A model generated the notes under the pieces. That model did not search any database. It saw only the letters and a program-made list of their open reading frames with translations, and was not told the DNA's origin. This document shows positions 1-8,678 of a stretch of 64,000 bases of DNA, in pieces (position 1 is the stretch's first letter; each line of letters begins with the position of its first letter). Source of the DNA: Microbacterium salsuginis (lineage in GTDB: Bacteria; Actinomycetota; Actinomycetes; Actinomycetales; Microbacteriaceae); assembly GCF_012524205.1 (NCBI RefSeq), contig NZ_JABACI010000001.1, positions 1,302,001 through 1,366,000 of the forward strand. The letters are read 5' to 3'. The translations under genes were made by a program, and so were the position numbers.

Positions 1-723
1 CTTGAACCCCTGCCCTTCACCGCCGAGGATGCTCGACGCCGGCACCCGCACCTCGTCGAGGATCACCTGGCGCGTGGGCTGCGCGTTCCAGCCCATCTTG
101 TGCTCGGTCGCCCCGAACGACAGTCCCGGCGTGCCGTCGGGCACGAGGAAGGCGGTGATCCCGCGGGCGCCCGGTTCGCCGGTGCGCGCCATGACGATGT
201 AGACGGATGCTTCGCCGGCACCCGAGATGAACTGCTTGACGCCCGTCAGCACGAACTCGTCGTCGCCATCCTCGTCAGAGACCCGGATGGCGCTCGTGGT
301 GATGGCCGCGGCATCCGAACCCGCTCCGGGCTCGGTCAGGCAGTAGCTGCCGAAGCCCTCCATCGACGTCAGCAGCGGCAGCCACTGCTGACGCTGCGGC
401 TCGGTGCCGTAGGTGTCGATCATCCACGCCACCATGTTGTGGATCGTGATGTAGGCCGCGATCGCGGTGTCGCCCTGCGCCAGCTGCTCGAAGATCGCGA
501 CGGCATCGGAGCGCGAGAGCCCGCTCCCGCCGAGGTCGTCGCGCACGTACACGCCGCCGAGGCCCAGTTCGCCGGCTCGGCGCAGCGTCTCGCGAGGGAA
601 GTGGGATGCCGCGTCCCACTCCAGCGCGTGCGGTTCGAGTTCGGTCTGCGCGAACTCCCGCACGGCATCGAGGATCGCTGCCCGCTCGTCGGTCGTCAGC
701 TCGGGGGTGATCGTGGTGGACAC
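1..723 (-). CDS. Acyl-CoA dehydrogenase, C-terminus outside window
   Basis: Flavoprotein that would oxidise an acyl-CoA to the 2-enoyl-CoA in fatty-acid or branched-chain acid breakdown. Only the first 241 residues are in the window; the frame runs off the left edge. The start is GTG at 723-721, preceded by GAAGGAG five bases upstream. Family features seen are the helical N-terminal domain (residues about 5-115), the FAD/substrate segment GSYCLTEPGAGSD near residue 130, and the beta-domain motif VKQFISGAGEA near 165. The gene reads left from a promoter region holding an 18-base palindrome, so a repressor probably controls it. The family is clear; the exact acyl substrate cannot be told. Confidence 0.93.
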   Translation of the reverse strand, partial: MSTTITPELTTDERAAILDAVREFAQTELEPHALEWDAASHFPRETLRRAGELGLGGVYVRDDLGGSGLSRSDAVAIFEQLAQGDTAIAAYITIHNMVAWMIDTYGTEPQRQQWLPLLTSMEGFGSYCLTEPGAGSDAAAITTSAIRVSDEDGDDEFVLTGVKQFISGAGEASVYIVMARTGEPGARGITAFLVPDGTPGLSFGATEHKMGWNAQPTRQVILDEVRVPASSILGGEGQGFK

Positions 724-807
724 CGTTGCTCCTTCGCCGATCCACGGCGCCGTTGTGCGGCATCCGGATCGTTGTCTTCGTGCCCTCGTCGGCACTGCAT
801 CCGATTT

Positions 808-825
808 TACATGGACGTCCATGTA
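808..825. promoter_or_regulatory. 18-base palindromic operator upstream of acyl-CoA dehydrogenase
   Basis: TACATGGACGTCCATGTA is a perfect palindrome. It lies 85 bases upstream of the leftward acyl-CoA dehydrogenase start and about 127 bases upstream of the rightward nucleotidase. Reading left, TAAAAT overlaps its end and could be a -10 box, so a bound dimer would block transcription. The shape fits a TetR-family operator of the kind that controls acyl-CoA catabolism; the regulator itself is not in the window. The rest of the 228-base gap (724-951) holds two copies each of GCACTCTGT and CGACACCCGC and no gene. Confidence 0.6.
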
Positions 826-951
826 TCTGCTAGGACGGCCAGTGAATGCACCGTTCCGTCGCCCGTCGTTCACCGCGACGACACCCGCACTCTGTAGGCA
901 CAGGGGGCGCACTCTGTCGCGCGACACCCGCCCCCTCCCGTGAGGAAATCG

Positions 952-3900
952 ATGCCTTCGCACGCCCCTCGCCGACTCGTCGCATTCGCGACGACGACGG
1001 CTGCCGTCTGCGCCCTCGCGCTGACGCCGTTCACCGCCGCCACGGCGGCGATCGTCCCCGATCCGATCACGCACTCCGCGCCGGACGCCGCGCTCGCGCT
1101 CTCGCCGCTCGGCACGTTCGAGACCGGCGCCTTCGATGAGGGCGCGGCCGAGATCGTCGCCGCCCACGGCGACCGCCTCTTCGTCGTCAACGCGCAGGCC
1201 GGCTCGGTGAGCGTGCTCGACTACAGCGACCCGACCTCGATGACCGAGGCGTTCCAGCTGAGCTCCACCGGCGTGGCCAACTCGGTCGCGGTGCGCGCGG
1301 ACGGCCTCGGCGTCGTCGCGTTCGAGGCACCCGTGAAGACCGACCCCGGCACGCTGGTGTTCTTCGACGCGAACGCGCAGGACGCGGCATCCGCGGTCCT
1401 CGGCTCCGTCGTCGTGGGCGCGCTGCCCGACATGGTGACGGTCGCGAAGGACGGGGCCTACGCCGTCGTCGCCAACGAGGGCGAGCCGGCGGACGACTTC
1501 TCGAGCGACCCGGAGGGTTCCGTCAGCGTCGTCGCGCTCCCCGACGGCGTCGCCGCGCCGGCCCAGGAGGCCGTGAAGACGGCGACCTTCCACGAGTTCG
1601 AGGCCGGCGGCTCGAAGCCGCTCGCCGACGAGGTGCGGGTGTTCGGTCCGACCCCCCACGGCGACGACCACCCGGTCAGCCGCAATCTCGAGCCCGAGTA
1701 CGTCACCGTCGACGGCGATGTCGCCTACGTCTCGCTGCAGGAGGCGAACGCCCTGGCGGTCGTCGACCTCGCCTCGGCCACCGTCACCGACGTCCACGCG
1801 CTCGGCTTCAAGGATCACGGTGCCGAAGGCGCCGGGCTCGACGCCAGCGATCGCGACCCCGACGGCGCGCCGACCTTCAATGTGCGCACCTACGCGGGCC
1901 TGAAGGGCATGTACATGCCCGACGGCATCCAGTCGTACTCGGTCGGCGGCCAGACCTACCTCGTCACCGCGAACGAGGGCGACGTGCGCGAATGGGGCGA
2001 CTACGTCGACGAGTCGCGCGTGAAGGACCTCGCCGACGACGGCCAGGGTCCGGTGTGCGAGCCGCTCGCAGGGCTCACGGGCGACGCCGACCTCGGGCGA
2101 CTCAACGTCTCGATCGAGGACGGATTCGACACCGAGGCAGGCTGCTACTCCGAGCTCTACTCGTACGGCGGCCGGTCGTTCTCGATCTGGTCGACCGACG
2201 GCGAGCTGGTGTGGGACTCGGGCGACGCGCTCGAGCAGATCACCCACTCGGCTGCTCCCGCCAACTTCAACTCCGACCACGGTGCGAGCGACCTCGAGTC
2301 GCGCAGCGACTCCAAGGGCCCCGAGCCCGAGAACGTCGCCATCGGCGCCGTGGGTGACCGTACCTACGCGTTCGTGGGCCTCGAGCGCGTCAGCGGCATC
2401 GCGGTCTTCGACATCTCGTCGCCGACCGACGCGACCTTCGTCACCTACGTCAACAATCGCGATTTCGCCGTCTCGGCGGAGGACGACGGCGTCGCCGCGG
2501 CGGGAGACCTCGGCCCCGAGGGCATCGCGTTCATCCCGGCGGACTCTTCGGCCACCGGCGCTCCGCTCCTCGCGGTGGGCAATGAGGTGTCGGGCACCAC
2601 GACCCTGTGGGCGATCGAGGACCTCCTCGCGCCCGTCGAGCTGACGCTCCTCGGCATCAACGACTTCCACGGCCGGATCGACGCGAACACCGTCAACTTC
2701 GCCGGCACGGTCGAGGAGCTCCGCGCCGCGGCCACCGGCCCGTCGCTGTTCCTGTCGGCGGGCGACAACATCGGCGCATCGCTGTTCGCGTCGTCGGTCG
2801 CCAAGGACCAGCCCACGATCGACGTGCTGAACGCGCTCGAGCTGCAGACGTCCGCGGTCGGCAACCACGAGTTCGACCAGGGCTTCGCGGACCTCGAGGG
2901 GCGCGTCGTGCCCGCCGCCGGCTTCAGCCACCTCGGGGCGAACGTCTACGACAAGGGCACCGACACCCCGGCATTCGACGAGTACGACACCTTCGAGACC
3001 GATGGTCTGACCGTCGCCGTCATCGGCGCCGTCACCGACGAGACCCCGTCGCTGGTGTCGCCCGCCGGTGTGGCCGACCTCGACTTCGGCGACCCCGTCG
3101 CGGCGGTCAACCGTGTCGCCGGGCAGCTGAGCGACGGCGACGACGCCAACGGCGAGGCCGACGTCATCGTGGCCCTGTACCACGAGGGCGCCGGAGCCGG
3201 CACGCCCGACGGCGCCACGCTGGACGAAGAGGTGGCCGCCGGCGGCGTGTTCGCCGCGATCGTGGAAGACACCGACGCGTCGGTCGACGCGATCTTCACC
3301 GGCCACACGCACAAGGAATACGCGTGGTCGGCCGCCATCCCCGGCACCGACCGGACGCGCCCGATCGTGCAGACCGGTTCGTACGGCGCCCGCATCGGCA
3401 AGATCACGCTGACGCTCGACCCCGCCACGGGAGACGTCCTCGCACACACCGAGGAGAACGTCGCCCGCACGACGACGCCCGCGGCAGAGCTCGTCGCGGC
3501 GTACCCCCGCGTGGCCGAGGTCAGCGGCATCGTGCAGGAGGCGCTGGCGAACGCCGCCGAGATCGGCAACACCAGCGTCGCCGAGGTCTCGGACGACATC
3601 ACCACGGCCTTCGCGGGCGGCTCATTCGTGGACGGTGTGTGGACCGGCGGCTCGCGCGACGACCGCGCCTCGGAGTCGGCGCTGGGCAACCTCGTCGCCG
3701 AGTCCATCCGCTCGTCGCTGTCGGCGCTGCCGGACGGCGCCCAGATCGGCGTGACCAACCCGGGCGGTCTGCGCTCGGACCTGTGGGACACGCAGGCCGA
3801 GTTCGGCGCCACCGCGATCCCGGGGCTCGCCGACGGTGCGATCTCGTTCTCGCAGGCCAACGCCGTGCTGCCGTTCAACAACACGATGGCGCTCATCACC

Positions 3901-4944
3901 CTCACCGGTGCGCAGTTCACCGACCTGCTCGAGCAGCAGTGGCAGCGGGCGGCCGACGGCACCGTCCCGTCGCGCCCGTATCTGCAGCTCGGTCTGTCGG
4001 AGAACGTGACCTACACGTACGACGCCGAGCGCGCCGAGGGCGACCGGATCACGTCGGTCACGATCGACGGCGCACCGCTCGACCCCGATGCCGAGTACCG
4101 CATCGGCACGCTGTCGTTCCTCGCGGCGGGCGGAGACAACTTCCACGCCTTCACCGAGGGCAGCGGCTACGTCGACACCGGCCTGCTCGACTACGAGGCG
4201 TGGATCGACTACCTGTCCGACGGCACGCCCGTCGCGCCGGCGTACGCCAAGCACGCGGTGCAGGTGCAGGACGTCCCCGAGTCGGTGGAGCCGGGCGAGG
4301 ACTTCTCCTTCACGGTGTCGAAGCTGAACATGACCAGCCGCGGCACGCCGGAGGCCACCGAGGTCGAGGCACGCCTCGGCGACGACGTGCTCGGGACGTT
4401 CCCCGTCGCGGACGGGGCGGTCGACATCGCCCTGACGCTGCCGGCGGGCACCCCGGCCGGCGCCACCGAGCTGACCTTGACGACGGATGTCGCGGGCACG
4501 ACGGTCACCGTCCCGCTGACGGTCGGCGACGAGCCCACGCCCGGGCCGGGAGACGACTGGGCCACCATCGATGTCGGTTCCGGCACGGTGGAGCAGGGCG
4601 GATCACTCCCGGTGAAGGTGTCGGGCCTCGAGCCCGGACAGCGGATCAGCGCGACGCTGTTCAGCGACCCGATCGTCGTGCAGGGCATCCCGGCGGCGGA
4701 CGCGAACGGCACGGTGTCGTTCACGGTCCGGATCCCGTCGGATCTGCCGGTGGGAGCGCACCGGCTCGTGATCGAGTCGGCCGGCCTCGAGCCGCTCTCG
4801 GCGTCGGTGACCGTCGTCGCGCCCGGACAGCTGGCCGTCACGGGCGCGCAGGCGCCCTGGGCGATTGCGCTCATCGCGGCGCTCCTGGTGGCGCTGGGCG
4901 GCATGCTCGTGATCATGCGCCGGCGGCCCGTCGCGCGCGGTTGA
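952..4944 (+). CDS. Secreted choice-of-anchor I / 5'-nucleotidase with LAXTG sorting signal
   Basis: Large surface protein of 1330 residues that probably dephosphorylates extracellular nucleotides. In order: signal peptide (1-33, ending near ATAA), a choice-of-anchor I beta-propeller-like region (about 40-555), a metallophosphatase domain with GINDFHG (~567), GDN (~603), GNHEF (~636) and GHTH (~783), and a 5'-nucleotidase C-terminal domain with NPGGLRSDLW and AAGGDNFHAF (~930-1065). An Ig-like spacer follows, then LAVTG (~1294), a membrane segment and RRR. LAVTG fits class E sortase (LAXTG) anchoring known from high-GC actinobacteria. I chose ATG 952 over GTG 940 because GAGGAAA lies six bases before it. 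Metal ligands look intact. Confidence 0.9.
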   Translation: MPSHAPRRLVAFATTTAAVCALALTPFTAATAAIVPDPITHSAPDAALALSPLGTFETGAFDEGAAEIVAAHGDRLFVVNAQAGSVSVLDYSDPTSMTEAFQLSSTGVANSVAVRADGLGVVAFEAPVKTDPGTLVFFDANAQDAASAVLGSVVVGALPDMVTVAKDGAYAVVANEGEPADDFSSDPEGSVSVVALPDGVAAPAQEAVKTATFHEFEAGGSKPLADEVRVFGPTPHGDDHPVSRNLEPEYVTVDGDVAYVSLQEANALAVVDLASATVTDVHALGFKDHGAEGAGLDASDRDPDGAPTFNVRTYAGLKGMYMPDGIQSYSVGGQTYLVTANEGDVREWGDYVDESRVKDLADDGQGPVCEPLAGLTGDADLGRLNVSIEDGFDTEAGCYSELYSYGGRSFSIWSTDGELVWDSGDALEQITHSAAPANFNSDHGASDLESRSDSKGPEPENVAIGAVGDRTYAFVGLERVSGIAVFDISSPTDATFVTYVNNRDFAVSAEDDGVAAAGDLGPEGIAFIPADSSATGAPLLAVGNEVSGTTTLWAIEDLLAPVELTLLGINDFHGRIDANTVNFAGTVEELRAAATGPSLFLSAGDNIGASLFASSVAKDQPTIDVLNALELQTSAVGNHEFDQGFADLEGRVVPAAGFSHLGANVYDKGTDTPAFDEYDTFETDGLTVAVIGAVTDETPSLVSPAGVADLDFGDPVAAVNRVAGQLSDGDDANGEADVIVALYHEGAGAGTPDGATLDEEVAAGGVFAAIVEDTDASVDAIFTGHTHKEYAWSAAIPGTDRTRPIVQTGSYGARIGKITLTLDPATGDVLAHTEENVARTTTPAAELVAAYPRVAEVSGIVQEALANAAEIGNTSVAEVSDDITTAFAGGSFVDGVWTGGSRDDRASESALGNLVAESIRSSLSALPDGAQIGVTNPGGLRSDLWDTQAEFGATAIPGLADGAISFSQANAVLPFNNTMALITLTGAQFTDLLEQQWQRAADGTVPSRPYLQLGLSENVTYTYDAERAEGDRITSVTIDGAPLDPDAEYRIGTLSFLAAGGDNFHAFTEGSGYVDTGLLDYEAWIDYLSDGTPVAPAYAKHAVQVQDVPESVEPGEDFSFTVSKLNMTSRGTPEATEVEARLGDDVLGTFPVADGAVDIALTLPAGTPAGATELTLTTDVAGTTVTVPLTVGDEPTPGPGDDWATIDVGSGTVEQGGSLPVKVSGLEPGQRISATLFSDPIVVQGIPAADANGTVSFTVRIPSDLPVGAHRLVIESAGLEPLSASVTVVAPGQLAVTGAQAPWAIALIAALLVALGGMLVIMRRRPVARG

Positions 4945-4957
4945 TGCACATCGCATG

Positions 4958-4996
4958 AGAGGAGCCCGGATGCCACGGCATCCGGGCTCCTCTTCT
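4958..4996. terminator. Bidirectional hairpin terminator
   Basis: A perfect 16-base stem (4958-4973 with 4978-4993) closes a CACG loop and is followed by TCT on the + strand. It lies between the convergent nucleotidase and TetR genes, so it can serve both. The upper stem is built from the GGATGC/GCATCC hexamer that recurs across the window. Confidence 0.85.
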
Positions 4997-5003
4997 GTTC
5001 CGG

Positions 5004-5672
5004 TTACGGAACGCGGGCCGAGAAGAGCGGCACCACGACCTCGTCGACGATGCCCACGATCGTGGCGTCATCGGGCGGGGCACCGTCGAAGAGGAACCGC
5101 TGGCGCAGAAGGGAGTGGGCGACCTCCAGGCGTGCCGGTGTCACGGCGGCCGCATCGATCTCGCCTCGGGCGACCGCACGCCGTGCGATCTCTGTCATCG
5201 CACGCAGCCCGGTGCCCTGCGACCGCTGCCGGAGCTCCCGCATGCGGTGCCGGTCGCGCAGCACATCGCTGAGCAGGCCGCGCAGCGCCTCCCCCGCGGC
5301 GCCGTCGAGCAGCCGCGCGTGCTGGCGGAGGTGGGCGAGCACGTCGCCGCGCAAGGAGCCGGTGTCGCGTGGTGAGCCCGGGTCGCCCATGCTGTGGCGC
5401 ACGGCGTCGAGTGCCAGTTCCATGCGCGAGGGCCAGCGGCGGTAGACCGAGGCCTTGCCGGTGCGCGCGCGCTCGGCCACTCGCTCCATCGCGAGCCCCG
5501 CGTAGCCGTGTTCGGCGAGCTCGTCGAGCGCCGCCTCCAGGATGGCGGTCTCGAGGGCGGCGCCGCGGCGGCGCGGCTGAGCACGGTGATTCGACGCGGC
5601 GGGTCCCGACGCGGCCGCCGGATCGAGTGCAGGCCCCGCGCCCGTATCGAGATCGTCCGTACCCGCCGTCAT
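5004..5672 (-). CDS. TetR/AcrR-family transcriptional regulator
   Basis: A DNA-binding repressor of 222 residues. The N-terminal helix-turn-helix runs from about residue 36 to 82 (ILEAALDELAEHGYAGLAME, then RTGKASVYRRW), preceded by a 30-residue Ala/Gly/Asp-rich arm. The C-terminal ligand domain is not similar to anything I can name. The ATG overlaps the stop of the upstream PEP-utilising enzyme gene (ATGA), so the two are one transcript. The perfect inverted repeat at 8045-8067, ahead of the first gene of this pair, is its natural candidate operator and would give autoregulation. Confidence 0.92.
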   Translation of the reverse strand: MTAGTDDLDTGAGPALDPAAASGPAASNHRAQPRRRGAALETAILEAALDELAEHGYAGLAMERVAERARTGKASVYRRWPSRMELALDAVRHSMGDPGSPRDTGSLRGDVLAHLRQHARLLDGAAGEALRGLLSDVLRDRHRMRELRQRSQGTGLRAMTEIARRAVARGEIDAAAVTPARLEVAHSLLRQRFLFDGAPPDDATIVGIVDEVVVPLFSARVP

Positions 5673-8005
5673 GACGCCTCCCCCACATGCCCGGTGTCAC
5701 CGTCGACGGTGACGACCTGCCCGTCCTGCAGCACGGTCGTGCCCACCGCGGTGCCCATGATCGCGGGGATGCCGTACTCGCGCGCCACGATCGCCGCGTG
5801 CGATCCGAGGCCGCCCGAATCGACGACGACGGCGGCCGCCCGCTGGAACAGCGGCGTCCACGACGGGTTGGTGTACGGGCACACCAGCACGTCGCCGGCG
5901 TGCAGCCGCCCGAACTCCTCGGGGCCGCGGATGATGCACACCGGGCCGGTGACCCGGCCGCCGCTGGCCGGTTCTCCCGCGACGAGCGCGTCACCGGAGT
6001 CCCGGGCCGGAAAGACCGCACGCGGGTCGATCATGCGGACGCCGGCGAGCTCGTCACGTCTCGCGGCTCTCGTACGCGCCAGGTCGCGAAGACGGCGGTC
6101 GGGCCCCGCCTCGAGCTCATCGAGCCGCAGATGGAAGACGTCATCGGGTCGTTCGAGCACGCCTTCGGCCACGAGGCGCCGACCGATCTCGAGCAGGGCG
6201 CGACGAAGGATCGGCAGCGGACGGGTGAACTCGTAGTGGGTGTCTTCGCGGAAGGCCGTGCCCACTCGGGCCCGCTCGATCCAGCGACGCATGCGGGCGC
6301 TGAACGCCGAGAGCGGCGGCCTCGCCGCACGGGCAGGCGGCGCGGTGGCGAGCACCGTGAGCAGGCCGACCACGGTCTCAGGCGCCTCGCCCCACGTCGG
6401 CGCCGTGACCAGGAGCGGCGACGACGACTCGCGGTGACCGTGCTCATCGAGGAAGGCGGCGAAGGCCGGAAGCTGCCGCAGCGCCGGCAGCACGGCGGCC
6501 GGCTCCTCGGCCACGAGCCGCGCTGCCAGCACCGGATCCGACCGCACCTCGGCGGCGATCTGCTCGAGCTCCCTCGTGGCCTGCTCGGTGCGGGTCCGTC
6601 CATCCAGCAGCAGGTCGCCCAGCATCCTCCCGCGCCGCGTGAGCCGCAGTGCGAAGAAGAGGCGAGCGATGGCGACGCCCGCACCCGGAAGGTAGTCGAT
6701 GCGCAGGCCGGCGACCGGGTCGACCAGCGCGAGCGCCTCGCGCGGGATCCGCACCAGCTCCTGCCACGGCATCCGGCTCACATCGCGCGCCGCGAGATCT
6801 CGCACCTGCGCGCGGAACGTCGCGTACCGCGGGTCATCGCGCCAGCGCGCGGGATCGTATCGGCGCGCCCGGCGGGCGATCACGAAGGGGGCGAGCAGCA
6901 GCCGCGGCGTCGGACGCGGCTCGGGAGGCACGAAGCGGTACACCACGCCGTCCTCCTCGCGCAGGAACCCCTCGAACGCGCCGCGCAGCCCGATGCTCTC
7001 GGTGACCTTCGCCATGAGCCCTGCCGGCCCGTAGGGGATCCAGGTCGTCATGTCGATCGGGTAGGGCCGCGTCGGCAGCAGCTCGAGCAGCACGGCGGCC
7101 AGCCGCCGGCGCAACGGGTTCACCCGCCCGCGCAGAGGCGGCGGCGGCACCGCCGTCATCGGGCGCGCCTGCAGCAGGTGCACGCGGCCGGCCGCGACCG
7201 CCCACTCGATGTCCTGCGGGCGGCCGAAATGCGCCGCGACGGCGGTGCCCAGCCGCGCCAGCTCCGCGAGCACGGCACCGGGCAGACGGTCCACGGATGC
7301 CGCATCCGCCGGCGTCTCGTGGACCACTCCGCCGCCCGCCGCCGCACGCACCACCACCTCGCGCCGGCCGGCAGCGAACTCGCGCACGGTGCCGCGGGCG
7401 TCGAGGACGTAGTGGTCGGGAGTGACGAGCCCGGACACGACGGCCTCGCCGAGTCCGGAGCTGGCCTCGACGACGATGCTCTCGCGGTCGCCGGTGACGG
7501 GATGCGCCGTGAACATCACGCCCGCGACGTCGGCGTCGACCATCCGCTGCACGACCACGGCGATACGCACCTCGGCCGGGTCGATGCCCAGCCGGGCGCG
7601 ATACGCCACGGCGCGGTCGGTCCACAGGGACGCCCAGCACCGGCGGACCGCATCGAGCAGACCGACGTCGCCGCGCACGTTGAGGTACGTGTCCTGCTGG
7701 CCGGCGAAGGCCGCGCCGGGCAGATCCTCGGCGGTCGCGCTGGAACGCACGGCGACCGCGCCGCGGCCGAGGTCGGCGTAGGCCGCGAGGATCGCGTCGC
7801 GGAGCTCGCCCGGGATCGCGGCGTTCTCGTACCCCTGCCGGTCAGCCGAAGTCGCGCGGAGCGACGCGTACGCCTCGGTGGTCACGACGAACCCGCCGGG
7901 CACGGGCATGCCCATCCGGACGAGTTCGCCGAGATTTGCTCCCTTGCCACCGGCGAGCGGGAGATCTTCGCGACCGAACGCAGCGAGTGGTGCGACGTGA
8001 GGCAT
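5669..8005 (-). CDS. PEP-utilising / pyruvate phosphate dikinase-like enzyme
   Basis: A 778-residue protein built like PEP synthase or rifampicin phosphotransferase. An N-terminal ATP-grasp (PPDK_N) domain begins with GGKGANLGELVRMGMPVPGG (~12-35) and carries AVRSSATAEDLPGAAFAGQQ. A variable middle domain follows, then a C-terminal swivelling phosphohistidine domain with SGGLGSHAAIVAREYGIPA, where the His is the expected carrier. The middle domain is where such enzymes bind their acceptor, so the substrate is open: pyruvate, a rifamycin or another molecule. ATG 8005 is preceded by AGGAAGGA; an upstream GTG in the same frame has none. It is cotranscribed with the TetR gene. The 19-base rifamycin-associated element typical of rph genes was not seen. 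Confidence 0.85.
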   Translation of the reverse strand: MPHVAPLAAFGREDLPLAGGKGANLGELVRMGMPVPGGFVVTTEAYASLRATSADRQGYENAAIPGELRDAILAAYADLGRGAVAVRSSATAEDLPGAAFAGQQDTYLNVRGDVGLLDAVRRCWASLWTDRAVAYRARLGIDPAEVRIAVVVQRMVDADVAGVMFTAHPVTGDRESIVVEASSGLGEAVVSGLVTPDHYVLDARGTVREFAAGRREVVVRAAAGGGVVHETPADAASVDRLPGAVLAELARLGTAVAAHFGRPQDIEWAVAAGRVHLLQARPMTAVPPPPLRGRVNPLRRRLAAVLLELLPTRPYPIDMTTWIPYGPAGLMAKVTESIGLRGAFEGFLREEDGVVYRFVPPEPRPTPRLLLAPFVIARRARRYDPARWRDDPRYATFRAQVRDLAARDVSRMPWQELVRIPREALALVDPVAGLRIDYLPGAGVAIARLFFALRLTRRGRMLGDLLLDGRTRTEQATRELEQIAAEVRSDPVLAARLVAEEPAAVLPALRQLPAFAAFLDEHGHRESSSPLLVTAPTWGEAPETVVGLLTVLATAPPARAARPPLSAFSARMRRWIERARVGTAFREDTHYEFTRPLPILRRALLEIGRRLVAEGVLERPDDVFHLRLDELEAGPDRRLRDLARTRAARRDELAGVRMIDPRAVFPARDSGDALVAGEPASGGRVTGPVCIIRGPEEFGRLHAGDVLVCPYTNPSWTPLFQRAAAVVVDSGGLGSHAAIVAREYGIPAIMGTAVGTTVLQDGQVVTVDGDTGHVGEAS

Positions 8006-8044
8006 GCGGGGTCCTTCCTGATCCGCCGCGTGCTCGCGAACCAA

Positions 8045-8067
8045 CTAGAGAACGAGGCGTTCTCTAG
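8045..8067. promoter_or_regulatory. TetR-type operator of the PEP-utilising enzyme operon
   Basis: Perfect inverted repeat with 10-base arms CTAGAGAACG and CGTTCTCTAG around AGG. It lies 40 bases upstream of ATG 8005 and just downstream of TATAGA, a plausible leftward -10 box. The AGAACG...CGTTCT layout is typical of TetR-family sites, and the second gene of the operon encodes a TetR protein, so autorepression is likely. Confidence 0.7.
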
Positions 8068-8109
8068 AAATCTATACCCGGCCACCCGCGCGCACGACCC
8101 CCGGCGCGA

Positions 8110-8143
8110 CGAGACCCCCGGATGCCGGCATCCGGGGGTCTCG
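8110..8143 (-). terminator. Hairpin after the YCII gene
   Basis: A 34-base perfect palindrome (8110-8143) whose centre is GGATGCCGGCATCC. It lies eight bases past the stop of the leftward YCII gene and ahead of the next leftward promoter. There is no T tract, so termination efficiency is uncertain. Confidence 0.7.
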
Positions 8144-8151
8144 CGGGTCCG

Positions 8152-8490
8152 TCAGGCCGACTCGTCCCACGGCGCGAAAGCACGCAGCTCGAGCTGCCCG
8201 TTGCGCGCCATCGGGTGGCGCGAGGCGATCTCGATCGCCTCGTCGAGGTCGGCGACGTCGAGGATGTCGAAGCCCAGGATCACCTCGCTGGTCTCGGCGA
8301 ACGGCCCGGCGGTCGTGAGCACCTTGCCGCCGCGCACCTTCACGACGGTGGATTCCGAGCCCGGGGCGAGGATGTCGCCGATGATCCGCTTGCCCGATGC
8401 GTCGAGCGGGTCGACCCACAGGTCGATGTCGGACTCGTCGGACGGCTGGTCGGGCTGGGCGTCGCTGACGACGAACATCATGAACTTCAT
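8152..8490 (-). CDS. YCII / DGPF-domain protein
   Basis: A small cytoplasmic protein of 112 residues of the YCII-related (DGPF) fold. Such proteins are often encoded near ECF sigma factors and have no firmly known reaction. Diagnostic features are the start MKFMMFVVSD, the segment TAGPFAETSEVILGFDILD (~61-79), and the DEAIEIASRHP helix (~84-94) near the end. The GPFAE motif carries the family's conserved acid. GGAAGG lies ten bases before ATG 8490. It is a single-gene unit with its own hairpin terminator; no sigma factor lies beside it here. Confidence 0.9.
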   Translation of the reverse strand: MKFMMFVVSDAQPDQPSDESDIDLWVDPLDASGKRIIGDILAPGSESTVVKVRGGKVLTTAGPFAETSEVILGFDILDVADLDEAIEIASRHPMARNGQLELRAFAPWDESA

Positions 8491-8605
8491 GGTCTGATCC
8501 TTCCGGTACCGGGCGGCCGGACGCCACCCTCAACCAGGCCGTCGCACGGCACTCGCGCAGATCGACACTTCGGGTTCACGGAATCCGAGATTCTTCTCGC
8601 GACGA

Positions 8606-8621
8606 TCATCCTGCAGGATGA
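8606..8621. promoter_or_regulatory. 16-base perfect palindrome between divergent small genes
   Basis: TCATCCTGCAGGATGA is a perfect dyad in the 188-base gap between the leftward YCII gene and the rightward 59-codon membrane-protein gene. It ends 45 bases before TAGCGT, the likely -10 box of the latter, so it is placed for an activator or repressor at the -55 region. No regulator is adjacent. Confidence 0.45.
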
Positions 8622-8678
8622 CGGCGATGGGCCCCGAGGCCGACGCGCGCGCCGCAGCGCCGCCGTAGCGTCGAAGAC

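Noticed and set aside
2607..4958. A 783-codon overlapping frame inside the nucleotidase gene
   Set aside because: Arg-rich, motif-free translation in the +1 frame of a well-supported gene; G/C at third positions favours the nucleotidase frame.
8006..8152. A rifamycin-associated element upstream of the PEP-utilising enzyme
   Set aside because: No match to the known 19-base element; the only strong dyad is the TetR-type site.
5687..8497. A 936-codon frame antisense to the PEP-utilising enzyme
   Set aside because: No recognisable domain, and it runs across the operator and terminator regions of the real genes.
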